This document shows positions 51,912 to 62,500 of a DNA stretch of 64,000 nt, in pieces. Numbering within the stretch: position 1 is the stretch's first letter; each line of letters begins with the position of its first letter. The stretch is from Tupaia tana (taxonomy: Eukaryota > Chordata > Mammalia > Scandentia > Tupaiidae): the NCBI GenBank assembly GCA_026018925.1, contig JAKSZU010000016.1, forward strand, positions 30,222,877 to 30,286,876. The letters are read 5' to 3'. The translations under genes were made by a program, and so were the position numbers. The notes under the pieces were generated by a model. That model saw only the letters and a list, made by a program, of their open reading frames with translations. It was not told the origin of the DNA and did not search any database.

Positions 51912-52778
51912 CAAACTGGGCATTTTTTTTATTCTTTGGATAGATTCTCAGGAGTGGAATTGCTGGATCATATAGTAATTCTATTTGTAGATCTTTGAGG
52001 AACCTTCATATTGACCTCCACAGTGGCTGTACTAATTTACATTCCCACCAACAATATACTAGAGTTTCCTTTTCACCCCAGCCTCATCAGCACTTATCTT
52101 ATTTCATTGTGGTTTTGATTTGCATTTCCCTTATGATGAGGGAGGTAGAGCATTTTTTCATGTTTTTTGACTGTTAATAAGTCTTCCATAGAGAGTTATT
52201 GTTCAGCTCCTTTCCCTATCTTTTAATTGGGTTGATCACTTTTTTCTGGGTAAGTCACAAGTTCCCTGTGTATTCTGGTTATCAGTCCCTTATCTGAGGC
52301 ATAGTCTACAACCCATCCCAAGGGTTGTTGATTGACACTAATTACTATGTCTTTTACTGTGCAGAAATTTCTTAATCTGATATAATCCCACTTCTTTATT
52401 TTTTGGATTATTGTCTGTACTTTGGGGGTCTTATTTAAGAAGTCTCCCTACTCTGATGTTTAGCAGAGCTTCCCCAGTGTTTTAAACCAGCAGTTTTATA
52501 GTTTGAGATTTTAGGTTTAGATCTTTGATCCACTTTCAATTGATTTTTGTTAATGGTGAGAGATAAGGGTTAAGATTCATCTTGCAGGTGGACATCCAGT
52601 TTTTCCAGCACCATTTGCTAAAGAAGTTTTCTTTTTCCCACTGGATTGATGGTGCCCTTTGTCAAATCAGTTGACTGTATGTTTTGGGGTTTATTTTTGG
52701 GGTCTCTAATCTGACTCTTCAGTCCACATGTCTTTTTTGTGCCAATGTCATGTTTTGATTATCACAGTTTTGTAATAT

Positions 52779-53057
52779 ATTATGTGATCAGGGAGTGAGA
52801 TACCTCCTACTCCATTTTTCTTGAGCAGGATTGCTTTGGCAATACAGGGACTTTTATGATTCCAGACAAATTCTATGATTGTTTATTCTAGATCTGTGAA
52901 AAATGTCTCTGGTAATTTATTATGGGATCGGGGGTGAGATACCTCCTATTCCATTTTTCTTGAGCAGGATTGCTTTGGTAATACAGGGACTTTTATGATT
53001 CCAGACAAATTCTATGATTGTTTATTCTAGATCTGTGAAAAACGTCTCTGGTAATTT
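52779..53057 (-). repeat. 139-bp tandem duplication inside L1
   Basis: Two adjacent copies share TGAGATACCTCCT (starting 52796 and 52935), TTCTTGAGCAGGATTGC, and TCCAGACAAATTCTATGATTG. They differ at only a few positions, so the duplication is recent relative to the L1. Confidence 0.95.
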
Positions 53058-53235
53058 GTATCAGATATGTAGATTAGTTTGGGTAGAGTTGCCATTTTGA
53101 TTATATTAATTCTTCCAATTCAGAAACATGGGATGGCCTTCCACATTTTTTGTGTCATTTTTAGTTTCTTTCTTTAGATTCTCATTTTTTTCCTTGTAGA
53201 GGAGGTCTTTGACTTCTTTGGTTTATATTAACAAC

Positions 53236-53335
53236 TTTCTATGGAACAACTATGCAGCAGACAGGATTCCCGGCATTGAAGATAGAGAAGTGAATGAATC
53301 GGACAAAATCCCTGCCCTCAAAAAGTTTATATCCT
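53236..53335 (+). repeat. L2/MIR-type ancient fragment
   Basis: CAGACAGGATTCCCGGCATTGAAGATAG ... AATCGGACAAAATCCCTGCCCTCAAAAAGTTTATATCCTA follows the widespread 'CAGGCACTG...GGGATACAGCAGTGAACAAGACAGACAAGGTCCCTGCCCTCATGGAGCTTACATTCTA' text of ancient mammalian LINE/SINE ends. Confidence 0.65.
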
Positions 53336-53576
53336 AATGGAAATTATAGTTTTATGCCTGGTGTAGAATGTGTTTATGAAAAACTAAATCTAAAGTTTGT
53401 TTCTTGAAACAAACTTTAAGTAAATATTTATCCAAGCTACATCTGTCTGCGTTATTCTATATATATTATGAAGAATGAGGTAGAGTGTAAGGGTTCACTC
53501 AATAAAAATAGAGTAACTAAACAGAATGACTAGAATAGTGGGTATAGAAAATCAATATGTTAAGAAATCTTTCTTT

Positions 53577-53833
53577 CTTTCTTTTTTTTTCCAGAGAGGT
53601 TTTTGCTATAGGGTGCATGTGCTTGCCAGAGAGACATAGAGACAGAAAATGAGCAATTACTCCCTAGGTTGATGGCTATGCTGCAATCCCTCCTCCTCCA
53701 TTCTCCTCCAAGGATTTTGGACATGCATGCACATGCGCCCAGACTAAGTTTTAAGTCACCACGTCTGGGACTCAAACCATGGTTGACTACGTTGGAGTCC
53801 AGCGACTTAATCATTACACCATTTATTGGTCCC
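53577..53833 (-). mobile_element. Long tRNA-derived SINE
   Basis: This minus-strand copy has tail CAGAGAGGTTTTTGCTATAGGGTGC, an altered middle (GCAATTACTCCCTAGGTTGATGGC) and head CCATTTATTGGTCCC. A weak AAGAAAYC repeat flanks it. Confidence 0.92.
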
Positions 53834-54811
53834 AAGAAACCATTTTTCCTATAGAAAATTTGTGTATTCCAAAAAAGGACCAAAGTTGTCTGCTCAAAAT
53901 TAAAACATCTTGGAAAACAGCACATATTTTCAAGTGTATATTAAGTTTGTATCTACATGAATGTTTTTGTGAGTTCTAGGGTAAAAGCTCCAGTGCTACA
54001 CTTCACTTTACATGCTAAATCATGAAAATAATAATAGAACAAGGAAAATAAATCTTTCCAAACTGGACAGCCAAGTATAGGCCTAAACAATGAATATGAA
54101 GAAGCCTTTGAAGGGGAAATAAATGGTAAATTAGGTAGGAAGGAGCCTGCAGAGAGGAGCAAATAGTGCAATCAAAGACTAACTAAAATAGCCTTGCCTA
54201 ATAACACAAAGGGTAAGAGCTGACTGCTGGCAAGGAGCAGCCCAAGATGCAGGTGCTGCTGGGCAGAATCTAAGAAGGTGGAATCATCAAGCTGAGGAGA
54301 AGAAAACAGCTCTGTGTGATTCTGAGGAATGGAAGAAGGTAGTGATTATGAAATGCAAATCCTAATGAGATTTCCCAATATAATCATATTTCAATACATT
54401 CGTCTAGCTCCCATCTATCAATATCAGCCATAAGACAATAACCAACAAGCCAAAAGAGACTGTTACCCCTTTTTATATAAGAGACAAGCATTCCCACACA
54501 ATACTTTAAAAAAGTCTATAAATTCTCTCTGTAAAAGAGACTCGGAATTTCCTAGGGCAAATGTAAGTGATATGCATATTTTCATGTTTCTCTGTAGTTT
54601 AAGAAGTTTAAACTGTAAAACATAACTGTTATATTTTCTGCAATAGAACACCTTCCTTCCCCAAATGTTTCTTATCATAGGAACCAATATCTTAGTAATG
54701 ATGACGAAAAATGCACTCAAATACTGCAAAGATCACTCTTTTCTATGACTGGCATACAGATATGGATGAAGATTATCTTAGACAGGATTTTTTAAATAGG
54801 ATATTTCGCAG
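53834..54811. other. Unique sequence
   Basis: No repeat or gene was recognised. The minus-strand open frame at 54463-54729 has no recognisable domain. Confidence 0.45.
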
Positions 54812-54929
54812 CAACCTACACAGTTCAGTGGTTAATCTCTGTGCATAGAGAGTAACTATCATATGGCAAGTTCAAGTCCCAGTCCCAATAGCTTGATAGC
54901 ATTGGCACCTGTGTGTGTGTATGCGCACG

Positions 54930-54969
<40 letters not shown>

Positions 54970-55100
54970 GTGAGCACTGAGGATTCTGATGGAATAAAGG
55001 AAATAAGACTGTGGCACCAACAGGCCCTATTGGGGAGAGTTTTTTCTTTCTCCTTTCTCTCTCTGGTATGCAATGTGCCCTCTGGCAGCAAGAAAAAAGG
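54812..55100 (+). mobile_element. Old tRNA-like SINE, divergent type
   Basis: It reads CAACCTACACAGTTCAGTGGTTAATC, 'CATATGGCAAGTTCAAGTCCCAGTCCC' (B-box-like GTTCAAGTCCC), a GT then CA microsatellite, GGAAATAAGACTGTGG, CTCTCTCTGG and CCCTCTGGCAGCAAGAAAAAAGG. It may belong to the second family. Confidence 0.6.
54932..54967 (+). repeat. (CA)n microsatellite
   Basis: About 18 CA units, preceded by a shorter GT run (54910-54920) with ATGCGCACGCT between. Confidence 0.95.
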
Positions 55101-55720
55101 ATATTTTTACAGTATATATCAATAGATGAAAAATAGGATAACAGAGTCAATGTAGAGATTTAAATGCTTATCAGTACAATAGAGTAGTTTCAATAAGTAA
55201 AATGATTTAAAGTCATTTTTTTTTAATTTAAGGCAAATTTATAGGATTCAAAGCTTTAAACATTGCTTTGTGTTTCAACAACCTCTAAAGTGAAAAATAA
55301 GAACTTAATATAAAACTATTTAAAAACTGCAACAAAGAATACATATACACATATAAAATAAAATATAGAAAAATAGACACTTATTTCAGATAATTGTGGA
55401 CTATTTAATAATAAAATAATTTTGAAGTAGAAAATTTATCCTTTTTATATACTAAATATGTGACTCTCAGTATAGCACATTTTCCCACACATTACAAATC
55501 AAGTTTACTTAAAATATTTAAATTCAAATATTAAATACTTAAATAGATCTAGAATGCAGAAGAATAAAAATTGCTCTTATATAACAATATTCAGAAACTT
55601 TAAAATTTTCTTACAGATGTTTATTTTGTACTTTATTCCTTGATGCTAAAAACTCATTCTTCTTGTATCTAAACTGTCACTATTCATTTCCATGATTTAA
55701 ATGTTTCCTAAAAACAGAGT
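55101..55720. other. AT-rich unique sequence
   Basis: It is very A+T-rich with no recognisable element or coding region. Confidence 0.5.
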
Positions 55721-55734
55721 GAAGAAACATCTTT

Positions 55735-56022
55735 GTGCATCTGGCATGGTTGTGATATGTTGTCATTGTCAGAAGACATGTGTGTTCACCAGAAAGAGAC
55801 AGAGAGAGAACGAAGGAGAGTAAGGAGAGGAAGAAAGCATCCCCTAATAGGGTGTGGTCATGCCATAATCACTGTCTCCCTCCTTTTCTTAATTCTGTCA
55901 CAATTTTGGGCACACACTCACACCTACCTGGAATGTATAGTAAGCCTCCAGAGATGGGGTCTGAACTAGTCAGCCAGGTTGTATCCAGCTCTCTTAACCA
56001 CTGGACTATAGGGAAGCCCAAT
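55735..56022 (-). mobile_element. Old tRNA-like SINE
   Basis: It reads ACATGTGTGTTCACCAGAAAGAGACAGAGAG, CCCCTAATAGGGTGTGG, CAATTTTGGGCACACACTC, GGTCTGAACTAG and 'TCTTAACCACTGGACTATAGGG'. The layout is the tRNA-derived SINE in reverse with a divergent head. Confidence 0.65.
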
Positions 56023-56216
56023 ATTGTTGTAATTTTTCATGCTTCCCTTTTCTCAAATAGAGGACTTATCTGAAAAATTATGTGATCACTAAACCTAAAT
56101 AGCATGACCTTTGTAACACTATTGGCACACATTTATCAAACAAGGTAGAATTATGGTTTGTTTTTATCAATCTGGAAAACAGCAAACTATATACTTTTAT
56201 AGTAATATTGTTAATA

Positions 56217-56690
56217 TGAGCTAGCATTTATTGAGTACCTAGAATTTTAATGCTGCCATGCCTTGTCCCTCTCAAATCATGAAACTTCATATAATTGTCT
56301 CTAATTTATAAAGAGGCAAAGTGGAGGGACCAGCAGTTAGTGTACTGGCTATGTCGCTGGACTCCCACGTAGTTGACTGCGGTTCGGGTCCCAGACCCGG
56401 TGACTTAAAACTCACGCCAGGCGCATGTGCATGCGTGCCCAAGATCCCAAGAGGAGAATGGAGGAGAAGGGATTGCGGCGTGGCCATCCCCCCGGGGGGT
56501 AATTTCTCACTTTCTGTCTCTATGTCTCTCTATCTGGCGAGTGCACATGCACTATAGCAAAAAAAAAAAAAAAAAAAAGAGGCAAAGTGGAGTCCGAAGT
56601 GACTCATCCAAGGTCATGTTAGCAAGGAGCAGAATGAGAATTTGAAGTCAGGTTTGATTACAAAGCCCACCTTAAATGGATGAACACTGT
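56217..56690 (+). repeat. MIR interrupted by a young SINE
   Basis: The left part (GAGCTAGCATTTATTGAGTACCTAG ... GTCTCTAATTTATAAAGAGGCAAAG) and right part (GTCCGAAGTGACTCATCCAAGGTCATG ... GAGAATTTGAAGTCAGG) give a continuous MIR once the SINE and one duplication are removed. Confidence 0.8.
56327..56575 (+). mobile_element. Young long tRNA-derived SINE with TSD, in MIR
   Basis: It runs from GGACCAGCAGTTAGTGTACTGG through B box GGTTCGGGTCC to GCACTATAGCAAAA, with a long A tail. It lacks the AACCTCTCC end. A perfect 17-bp duplication AAAGAGGCAAAGTGGAG lies at 56310-56326 and 56576-56592. Confidence 0.97.
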
Positions 56691-56799
56691 AAAAGCCTAC
56701 TGTAATATTTTTGTTAGCAATATTATGTATTACAGTAGTCACTGGAGAATGAGAAAATGTCATGTAGCTGCTATGTTTTTCTTCCCCCTTTTTATAAAC

Positions 56800-57052
56800 A
56801 CAGAGCAATTATAATATAGTGTTTGCATAGAAGAGAGAAAAAAGTAAGAGAGAAGCACCCTCCATACTGCCCAATCATGCTGTGATCCCATCCTCCAGTT
56901 TTCTAGCCCTACAGAATCCTGCACACATGCATACATGCATGGCATGGTTTCAGAACAGTATACCTGGAGACAACGAACACAGTATGTGGCTTCCATCTCC
57001 ATAGTCACGTACGCTTCTAGTTACTCCACAGAGGCTGGACCAGCTAAATTTT
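56800..57052 (-). mobile_element. Possible old divergent SINE
   Basis: GTGTTTGCATAGAAGAGAGAAAAAAGTAAGAGAG, a middle with CATGCTGTGATCCCATCCTCC, then ACACATGCATACATGC and CAGAGGCTGGACCAGC. The layout follows the minus-strand SINE but the similarity is weak. Confidence 0.4.
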
Positions 57053-57223
57053 TCTAAAGCCACAATTCTTGGTGTGACTCCTACTGCATTCATTAATATC
57101 CATTTCACCTTTCCATTTTAGCCTCACAGCTAAAAACTCAATTGAGGGTCTCCTATCTATGGTCTTTCAAATTTAGCAATGTTCCCTCCATATTTGCTTC
57201 TCCTTGGGATTAATTCCAATTTC

Positions 57224-57487
57224 TTTTCTTTTTTTTTTGGAGAGGTTTTTGCTATAGGGTGCGTGCACTCGCCAGAAAGAGACAGACAGAGATACAGAAA
57301 GTGAGAAATCACCCCCCAGGGGGGATGGCCATGCCGCAATCCCTTCTCCTCCATTCTCCTCTCAGAATCCTGGGCACGCACGCACACGCACCCGGCGTGA
57401 GTTTAAGCCACCGGGTCCGGGACTCAAACCGCTGTCAACTACATGGGAGTCCAGCGACATAGCTATTACGCTAACTGCTGGTCCCAA
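57224..57487 (-). mobile_element. Young long tRNA-derived SINE with TSD
   Basis: This full-length minus-strand copy has tail GGAGAGGTTTTTGCTATAGGGTGCG, CACCCCCCAGGGGGG in the middle, and head CTAACTGCTGGTCCC. A perfect 17-bp duplication GGATTAATTCCAATTTC lies at 57207-57223 and 57488-57504. Confidence 0.97.
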
Positions 57488-57504
57488 GGATTAATTCCAA
57501 TTTC

Positions 57505-58160
57505 AAAGGTTTATGTAATGTGAACATATTCATGGGGAAAAAACATACCTGCTGGACCCTGATCCATGCTATAGTAGCTTTCACTGAGATGTATCATTTT
57601 TCTCTTATGAGTTGTGGTAATTATCACCAAAAACCAGTTTTTAACATTTTCACATTCTGCTCTGCCTACTGAGTGGACAGCCTGCCCTGTAGCCTCCTCC
57701 CTTCACAACGTCCATACACCTCTGGACCACTGGCCTTCTCTCTCTCTCCTGTCTTCTTTGTTTTTCATGGACACTAGACAGGCTTAGCTGCTTGCCATTA
57801 TCACTCTGTTATGATGGGGCTCCCAAGGCCTTTCTGTCTTTCCATTCAAGAAAGCGATCAATTGCTTGTCCTCACAAGTTGCTGCCTCTCAGATTTCCAA
57901 ATGGAAAGCAACTCATTTCTTCTTCTCTTGGGTCTCACATACACATCAGCCTCATCTTAGTTCCAAATCCTAAGTTTAATCATACATATGAGCTTCCAAT
58001 TTTATTCTTTTCCTTCAGTCATTGTGCTAACTTCAGCATGCTGAAAACACAAAAGTTACACATTCCAACTTTTTTTAATGCTAGATACATTTTTTAAACT
58101 TAAAAGTTATTAATTTGTCACTTTATTTTATTGTTTTTTTCCCCCTCTCTCTCTATTTTT
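57505..58160. other. Unique sequence
   Basis: No repeat or gene was recognised. The open frame at 57792-58097 has no recognisable domain. Confidence 0.45.
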
Positions 58161-58164
58161 TGGG

Positions 58165-58398
58165 GTTAACTGAGTACCAGACAGCAATCTAAAGGGTTTA
58201 TGTGTATTCTCTCATTTTTTCTTCATAATAACTGAGGGAGATCCTAATGTTTTTCCTACTTTACATATTGAGGAATATGAGGCATATGAGTAGCTAAGCA
58301 ACTTGTTCAACATCGTGTAGCTAGAGAACAATGAAGCCCAAATCCAAATCAGATATTCTAACTCCAGATTTTCTGCCTTGTTAACAATTTAGCCACAT
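58165..58398 (+). repeat. MIR relic, nearly full length
   Basis: It follows the MIR consensus from GAGTACCAGACAGCAATC through TCTCATTTTTTCTTCATAATAACTG, TTTACATATTGAGGAATATGAGGC, AAGCAACTTGTTCAACATCG and ATTCTAACTCCAGATTTTCTGCC. Confidence 0.8.
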
Positions 58399-58979
58399 TC
58401 TCTCATATACTTAAATCATTAAAATAGACAACTCACTTACATACCTTTAATTTAATATTAATATATTAAAGAATAATATAATATTTGAATCAGTCCACAA
58501 CTTTGGCAGCTGTTAAGAGTTTCCTTTGGTTTTAATTCCCAATTCAAAGTTTCTTTTTCAAATGGCCACATTTCTGGTAAATAGAACAAATGTTTAATAG
58601 AGAAAATCAAGGTTAGCAAACCTTGTTTTGGCATAATTAGGAGATGCTACTTTATACTCCCAGAAAGAAGTTATGTATTTAAATGTGTGTGCATGTCTGC
58701 AAGCAGGTGGATACCTTCCATATGCTATTTGATAAGAGTGATGAAGAGATGGCAGAAGTATTTCCATATATCAAATGAAAAATAGAAACAGAAAGATTTT
58801 TGTATTTCCTCAAACATATGTCAGTGGCATGTGATGGAGACTTCTTTGAAAGTTCATGACCCATCTTGGTGCAGTATTTTTTCTTTACGTCTTCTAAGAT
58901 GCTCCAATTCAAGGTATATCTTCTTTTCATTACTCTTATCTTGTTACATTTGGCTCCTTGACAGCCAGTCAGCCAAAAT

Positions 58980-59230
58980 TTCAAAGTCAAAGAAACCTGG
59001 ATTTAGTTTACTAACTTTGTAACATTTACTAATTTTTTAACATAGGGCATTTGTTTTTTAAGCTCTCAAAATTTTATCTTCCCTCTTCATAGAATAGAGA
59101 TAACAGTAGTTAATAACCCATTGTATTTATATGAGCATTAACTAAATTTGGCATATAAAGTGCTTGGTATATGGAACAAATGTCGGTAATAATAATATTC
59201 ACTCTTATTGGTAGTCTCAGCTCTTGTTAT
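58980..59230 (-). repeat. MIR relic
   Basis: It is the reverse-complement MIR order: ACCTGGATTTAGTTTACTAAC, TTTATCTTCCCTCTTCATAGAATAGAG, ATGAGCATTAACTAAATTTGGCATATAAAGTGCTTGG, AAATGTCGGTAATAATAAT. Confidence 0.75.
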
Positions 59231-60459
59231 AATATCATGTACAGACAACTCTCAAAACTGTTTGCTAAATGAATAAATAACATGGCTTAAAAATGACATG
59301 CTATATATATTAGTATAGGTATGCATACTGTCTTAAAAACAGCAAGGTCATGATATACTATTTAAAAACAGAAATACTGTTTTCAATTTACATGAGTGCT
59401 TATCATTTTTAGAAAGTATCTATAAAACATTAGGCTATAATAATTCTTGGTTTAATGGTTCCTTCATTGTTTTAACACTGAGAGAGAAAATGAATGTGTA
59501 AAATTGTAGTAGCTCTAGCAATCTACAGGTTTTTTGCTTCCAATACAAAACCCAGAATGGATATACTGATCAAATTATAGATCAATATTTGGGCTCTTTG
59601 TAGATCTATGGAAGTAAGTCTGGACAAAGGTTTCTGCAAAATAGCTATGCTCTAGCCCATCGTATTTCTTCATAAATCAATGACTAGGCTTAAGCTTAGT
59701 TAACTCAGTATAATGAAGTGCTAATAAACATACACAGTAAGTATATTTTGACCAAATCTATTCTGTTGAGTAAGACTAAAATTATAATGCATTTATCTAC
59801 TAAAATTGAAAATCAAATCACAAATGAATATATAATTAAGTACAACAAAATGTTAATGGTGCATCGAACATTCTTTTTTGGGAGGTAAATAACAGAACCT
59901 TTTTAATATTTACTTAATCTAGACATTTACATTGACTCAAAATTATTTAGACTTTCTCAAACTGATTTTGACCTCTTGTAGTATATGCTTTCTAATCCCT
60001 GATCTGGATGTGAACAAAGCATAACTGAAAAGCCAAAAGAAACATTATTTGTTGTTTCCCAACACAGTGGAATATTAGAACCATTTCCAACTGAGCTGTT
60101 TATTGCAAAATTTTGATGCAGTTCATTTCCTTAATCTTTTAAATTTCATTACCCCCAAATCTAGACTCCTTAGTAATCATCTCTGCACATATTCTGGTTT
60201 TAAAAAGCATATTACATTTTCATTCTTAGTTTTCCACAATTGGATGTGGTCTTATATAGCTTCTAGTAAATCATCAAAACACTTCCCTTAAGTTATGGAA
60301 GTGTACTCACTTACTTTGATAATCAGGAAAATATGAAATACAGCTTTTTCCAACATATAACATTTTGAGAAATAGAGCATCTGGTGATTAATACTTTTCC
60401 AAAGCTGTACCTTTTTCAAATTAGGTGGAAAAATGATTCAGTAGTTACCTCAATAGATG

Positions 60460-60540
60460 TATTGGATTGTTGGAAAAGTCATGAAGTCTTTTGCTGTTTT
60501 CCTATGCAAAATATGTCATAACATTCCAAACAACCCAATA
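60460..60540. mobile_element. Mariner-type MITE, copy 2
   Basis: This 81-bp element runs from TATTGGATTGTTGGAAAAGTC to GTCATAACATTCCAAACAACCCAATA. It has terminal inverted repeats and flanking TA, and TTTTCCTATGCAAAATATG in the middle as in the other copies. Confidence 0.85.
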
Positions 60541-60940
60541 TAAAGTCATAATGAAAGCTTTTTTTTTAATATAAGGCAGGAATATCACAAATACTTAGAT
60601 TTAAAATTTTATTCTTCTGGAAAGATCACATTATTAACTTCTATTCCTCAGTTACATGAATATTTTGAAACTCCACAAGGCTCTCTTCAACTCACTGCTT
60701 CCTAATTTTTACATGCAAGGTTTATTTTGTAATGAATACGTTACTAGAAGACTATTTAGAGTAGAGATGGTAATGGTAGATACAGGTTACAACACCTTCT
60801 ATTTTATAAATTTAACAATCAAGAGGATGGAATTTTATATATGAAAGCCTAGCTGCATTATGGTCTCTTAATTGGGCCAATTTCTGTTCAATACTCACTG
60901 CGAAAAAGACATCTCCATGTAACAATTAGTTTAAACTACC

Positions 60941-61165
60941 AGGGCCAGCAGTTGGTGTAATGGCTATGTCACTGGACTCCCATGTAGTTGACCATGGTTC
61001 GAGTCTCAGACCCGGTGGCTTAAACTCATGCTGGGCACGTGTGCATGCATGCCCAAGATCTTGAGAGGGGGGCGGGGTGATTTCTCGCTTTCTATCTCTC
61101 TGTTTCTTTCTGTTTTTCTGTCAAGCGAATGCGCCCTATAGCAAAAACCTCTCCCCCCCAAAAAA
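60941..61165 (+). mobile_element. tRNA-derived SINE with internal deletion and TSD
   Basis: It has head GGGCCAGCAGTTGGTGTAATGG and B box GGTTCGAGTCT. The sequence then jumps from CCCAAGATCTTGAGAGG straight to GGGGCGGGGTGATTTCTCGC, so about 40 bases of the middle are missing. Tail CCCTATAGCAAAAACCTCTCC. A 13-bp duplication AGTTTAARCTACC (one mismatch) lies at 60928-60940 and 61166-61178. Confidence 0.95.
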
Positions 61166-61178
61166 AGTTTAAGCTACC

Positions 61179-62416
61179 AAAGTAACCAAATACGATGCTT
61201 GAATTGATTTTCTTGTGAGGAATCATTACTTTATAGAAACACAAAATAGCCTCAAGTTCTTCTCAACTGATCAAGAAGGATTTATAGTTCTGGAGTTGTC
61301 AGGTTCAAGATGCTGCTGATAGGTTATTTCTCTAAAGCGTTGACTTTTTTTTTTTTTTTTTCTCTTGTAAGAATGTATAGAATGATAACCCAGCTGTGCC
61401 CTAACCATATGTTCAGACTCACAGTAAAGTCAAATCAGCTTTCTTTTTCTAAATTACTTCCTCCCTTGATGTATGGACCTTATTTATAACCTCCCTTTGT
61501 GCAGCCATAACACTATCACATAGGGCTTAGTTTCTGAAAACCATAGCAATTGCTTGAAAATTGATTTGATGTCTTTTGCCCATCCCTCCCTTAGGTCCCT
61601 GAAGACATTTTAATATGAGCCATGACATTATGATGGATGAAATCTGGCATTTTACTGTAGCAATGCTACTCCCATGTGGAAAATAACAGCTTGTTCAAAA
61701 GCTGGTCTTCCAGCCAGGTTTAGGATGTACAGTAAGCCACATTTCCAATCTTCTCCATTTTCTTTCCTTTTAAATATCCTTCTCAAACTTCTTTGTGTTG
61801 ATTCTCAAATTCTATAGCCCTCACAGGTGGAAGCTAATTGAAGGTTACCTAAGAATAACAATAAATGTCACCAAAGGACAGCGTTAACTGTGAATAAGAA
61901 GTAATCTAGATGTTTGACATAGGAAAAAAAATTATTTTCAACACAAAGTTCTGTCTGCAAAAAACACCAACTTTCTGCTGATTTGCAAAGCAATTGTATA
62001 TTTTAAAGAGATATTATAGGCTTATAAGAGACTGGATTTCTAATGTCAGTAGGCCATATGCAAAAAAAGTAATAAAGTTCATTCTTTAATAAACCATATA
62101 TTTTTATTTGTAAATAAATTTTTCTCTAATTTTATATTAACTATCACTCTTTTAAGGGTAATACATACAAACATACTAACAAATTCCCTAATCAAAGGGG
62201 AGAGAAAGTATATTTAAGATTACATGTGTGTGTAATTAGTATTATTTATATTTCATTGTCAGGACATCATGAGGCTTAATATTTTAAATATACCAGCAGA
62301 TTGACATCTTTGAGGATAACTAACTATATCTATGTTTTGCATTTGTTTTGCATGTTTTCTGTAGGCCCATATTTCCTACTAAAATAGAATAGCTTGAATT
62401 ACTGAAAAGATAGAAA
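61179..62416. other. Unique repeat-poor sequence
   Basis: No repeat or gene was recognised apart from a T-run near 61347-61361. Confidence 0.5.
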
Positions 62417-62500
62417 TATTGGGTTGTAGGAAAAGTCACAACATATTTTCCTATGTGTTTCTATGCAAAAATGCATCATAACTTTTCAGACAACTCAATA
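62417..62500. mobile_element. Mariner-type MITE, copy 3
   Basis: This 84-bp element runs from TATTGGGTTGTAGGAAAAGTC to CATAACTTTTCAGACAACTCAATA. The inverted ends TTGGGTTGTaGGAAAAGT / ACTTTTCaGACAACTCAA pair over about 18 bases with two mismatches, bounded by TA. Confidence 0.88.

Larger units (their letters stand above)
51055..53222 (-). mobile_element. 5'-truncated L1 (3' UTR plus about 1.5 kb of ORF2)
   Basis: From the left: 3' UTR (CTGTATATCACTACAGCTTG ... TTCAGTTTCTGCCAAAG) and the ORF2 C-terminus in antisense, where the minus strand encodes NTWNQPKCPQTDEWIEKVWH near 51.55 kb. ORF2 then continues to about 53.2 kb (CCATTTTGATTATATTAATTCTTCC, antisense of the 'GRINIVKMA' region). A SINE and a 139-bp internal duplication lie within. 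Frames are broken throughout. It belongs to the same lineage as the 20-kb and 40-kb copies. Confidence 0.9.
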
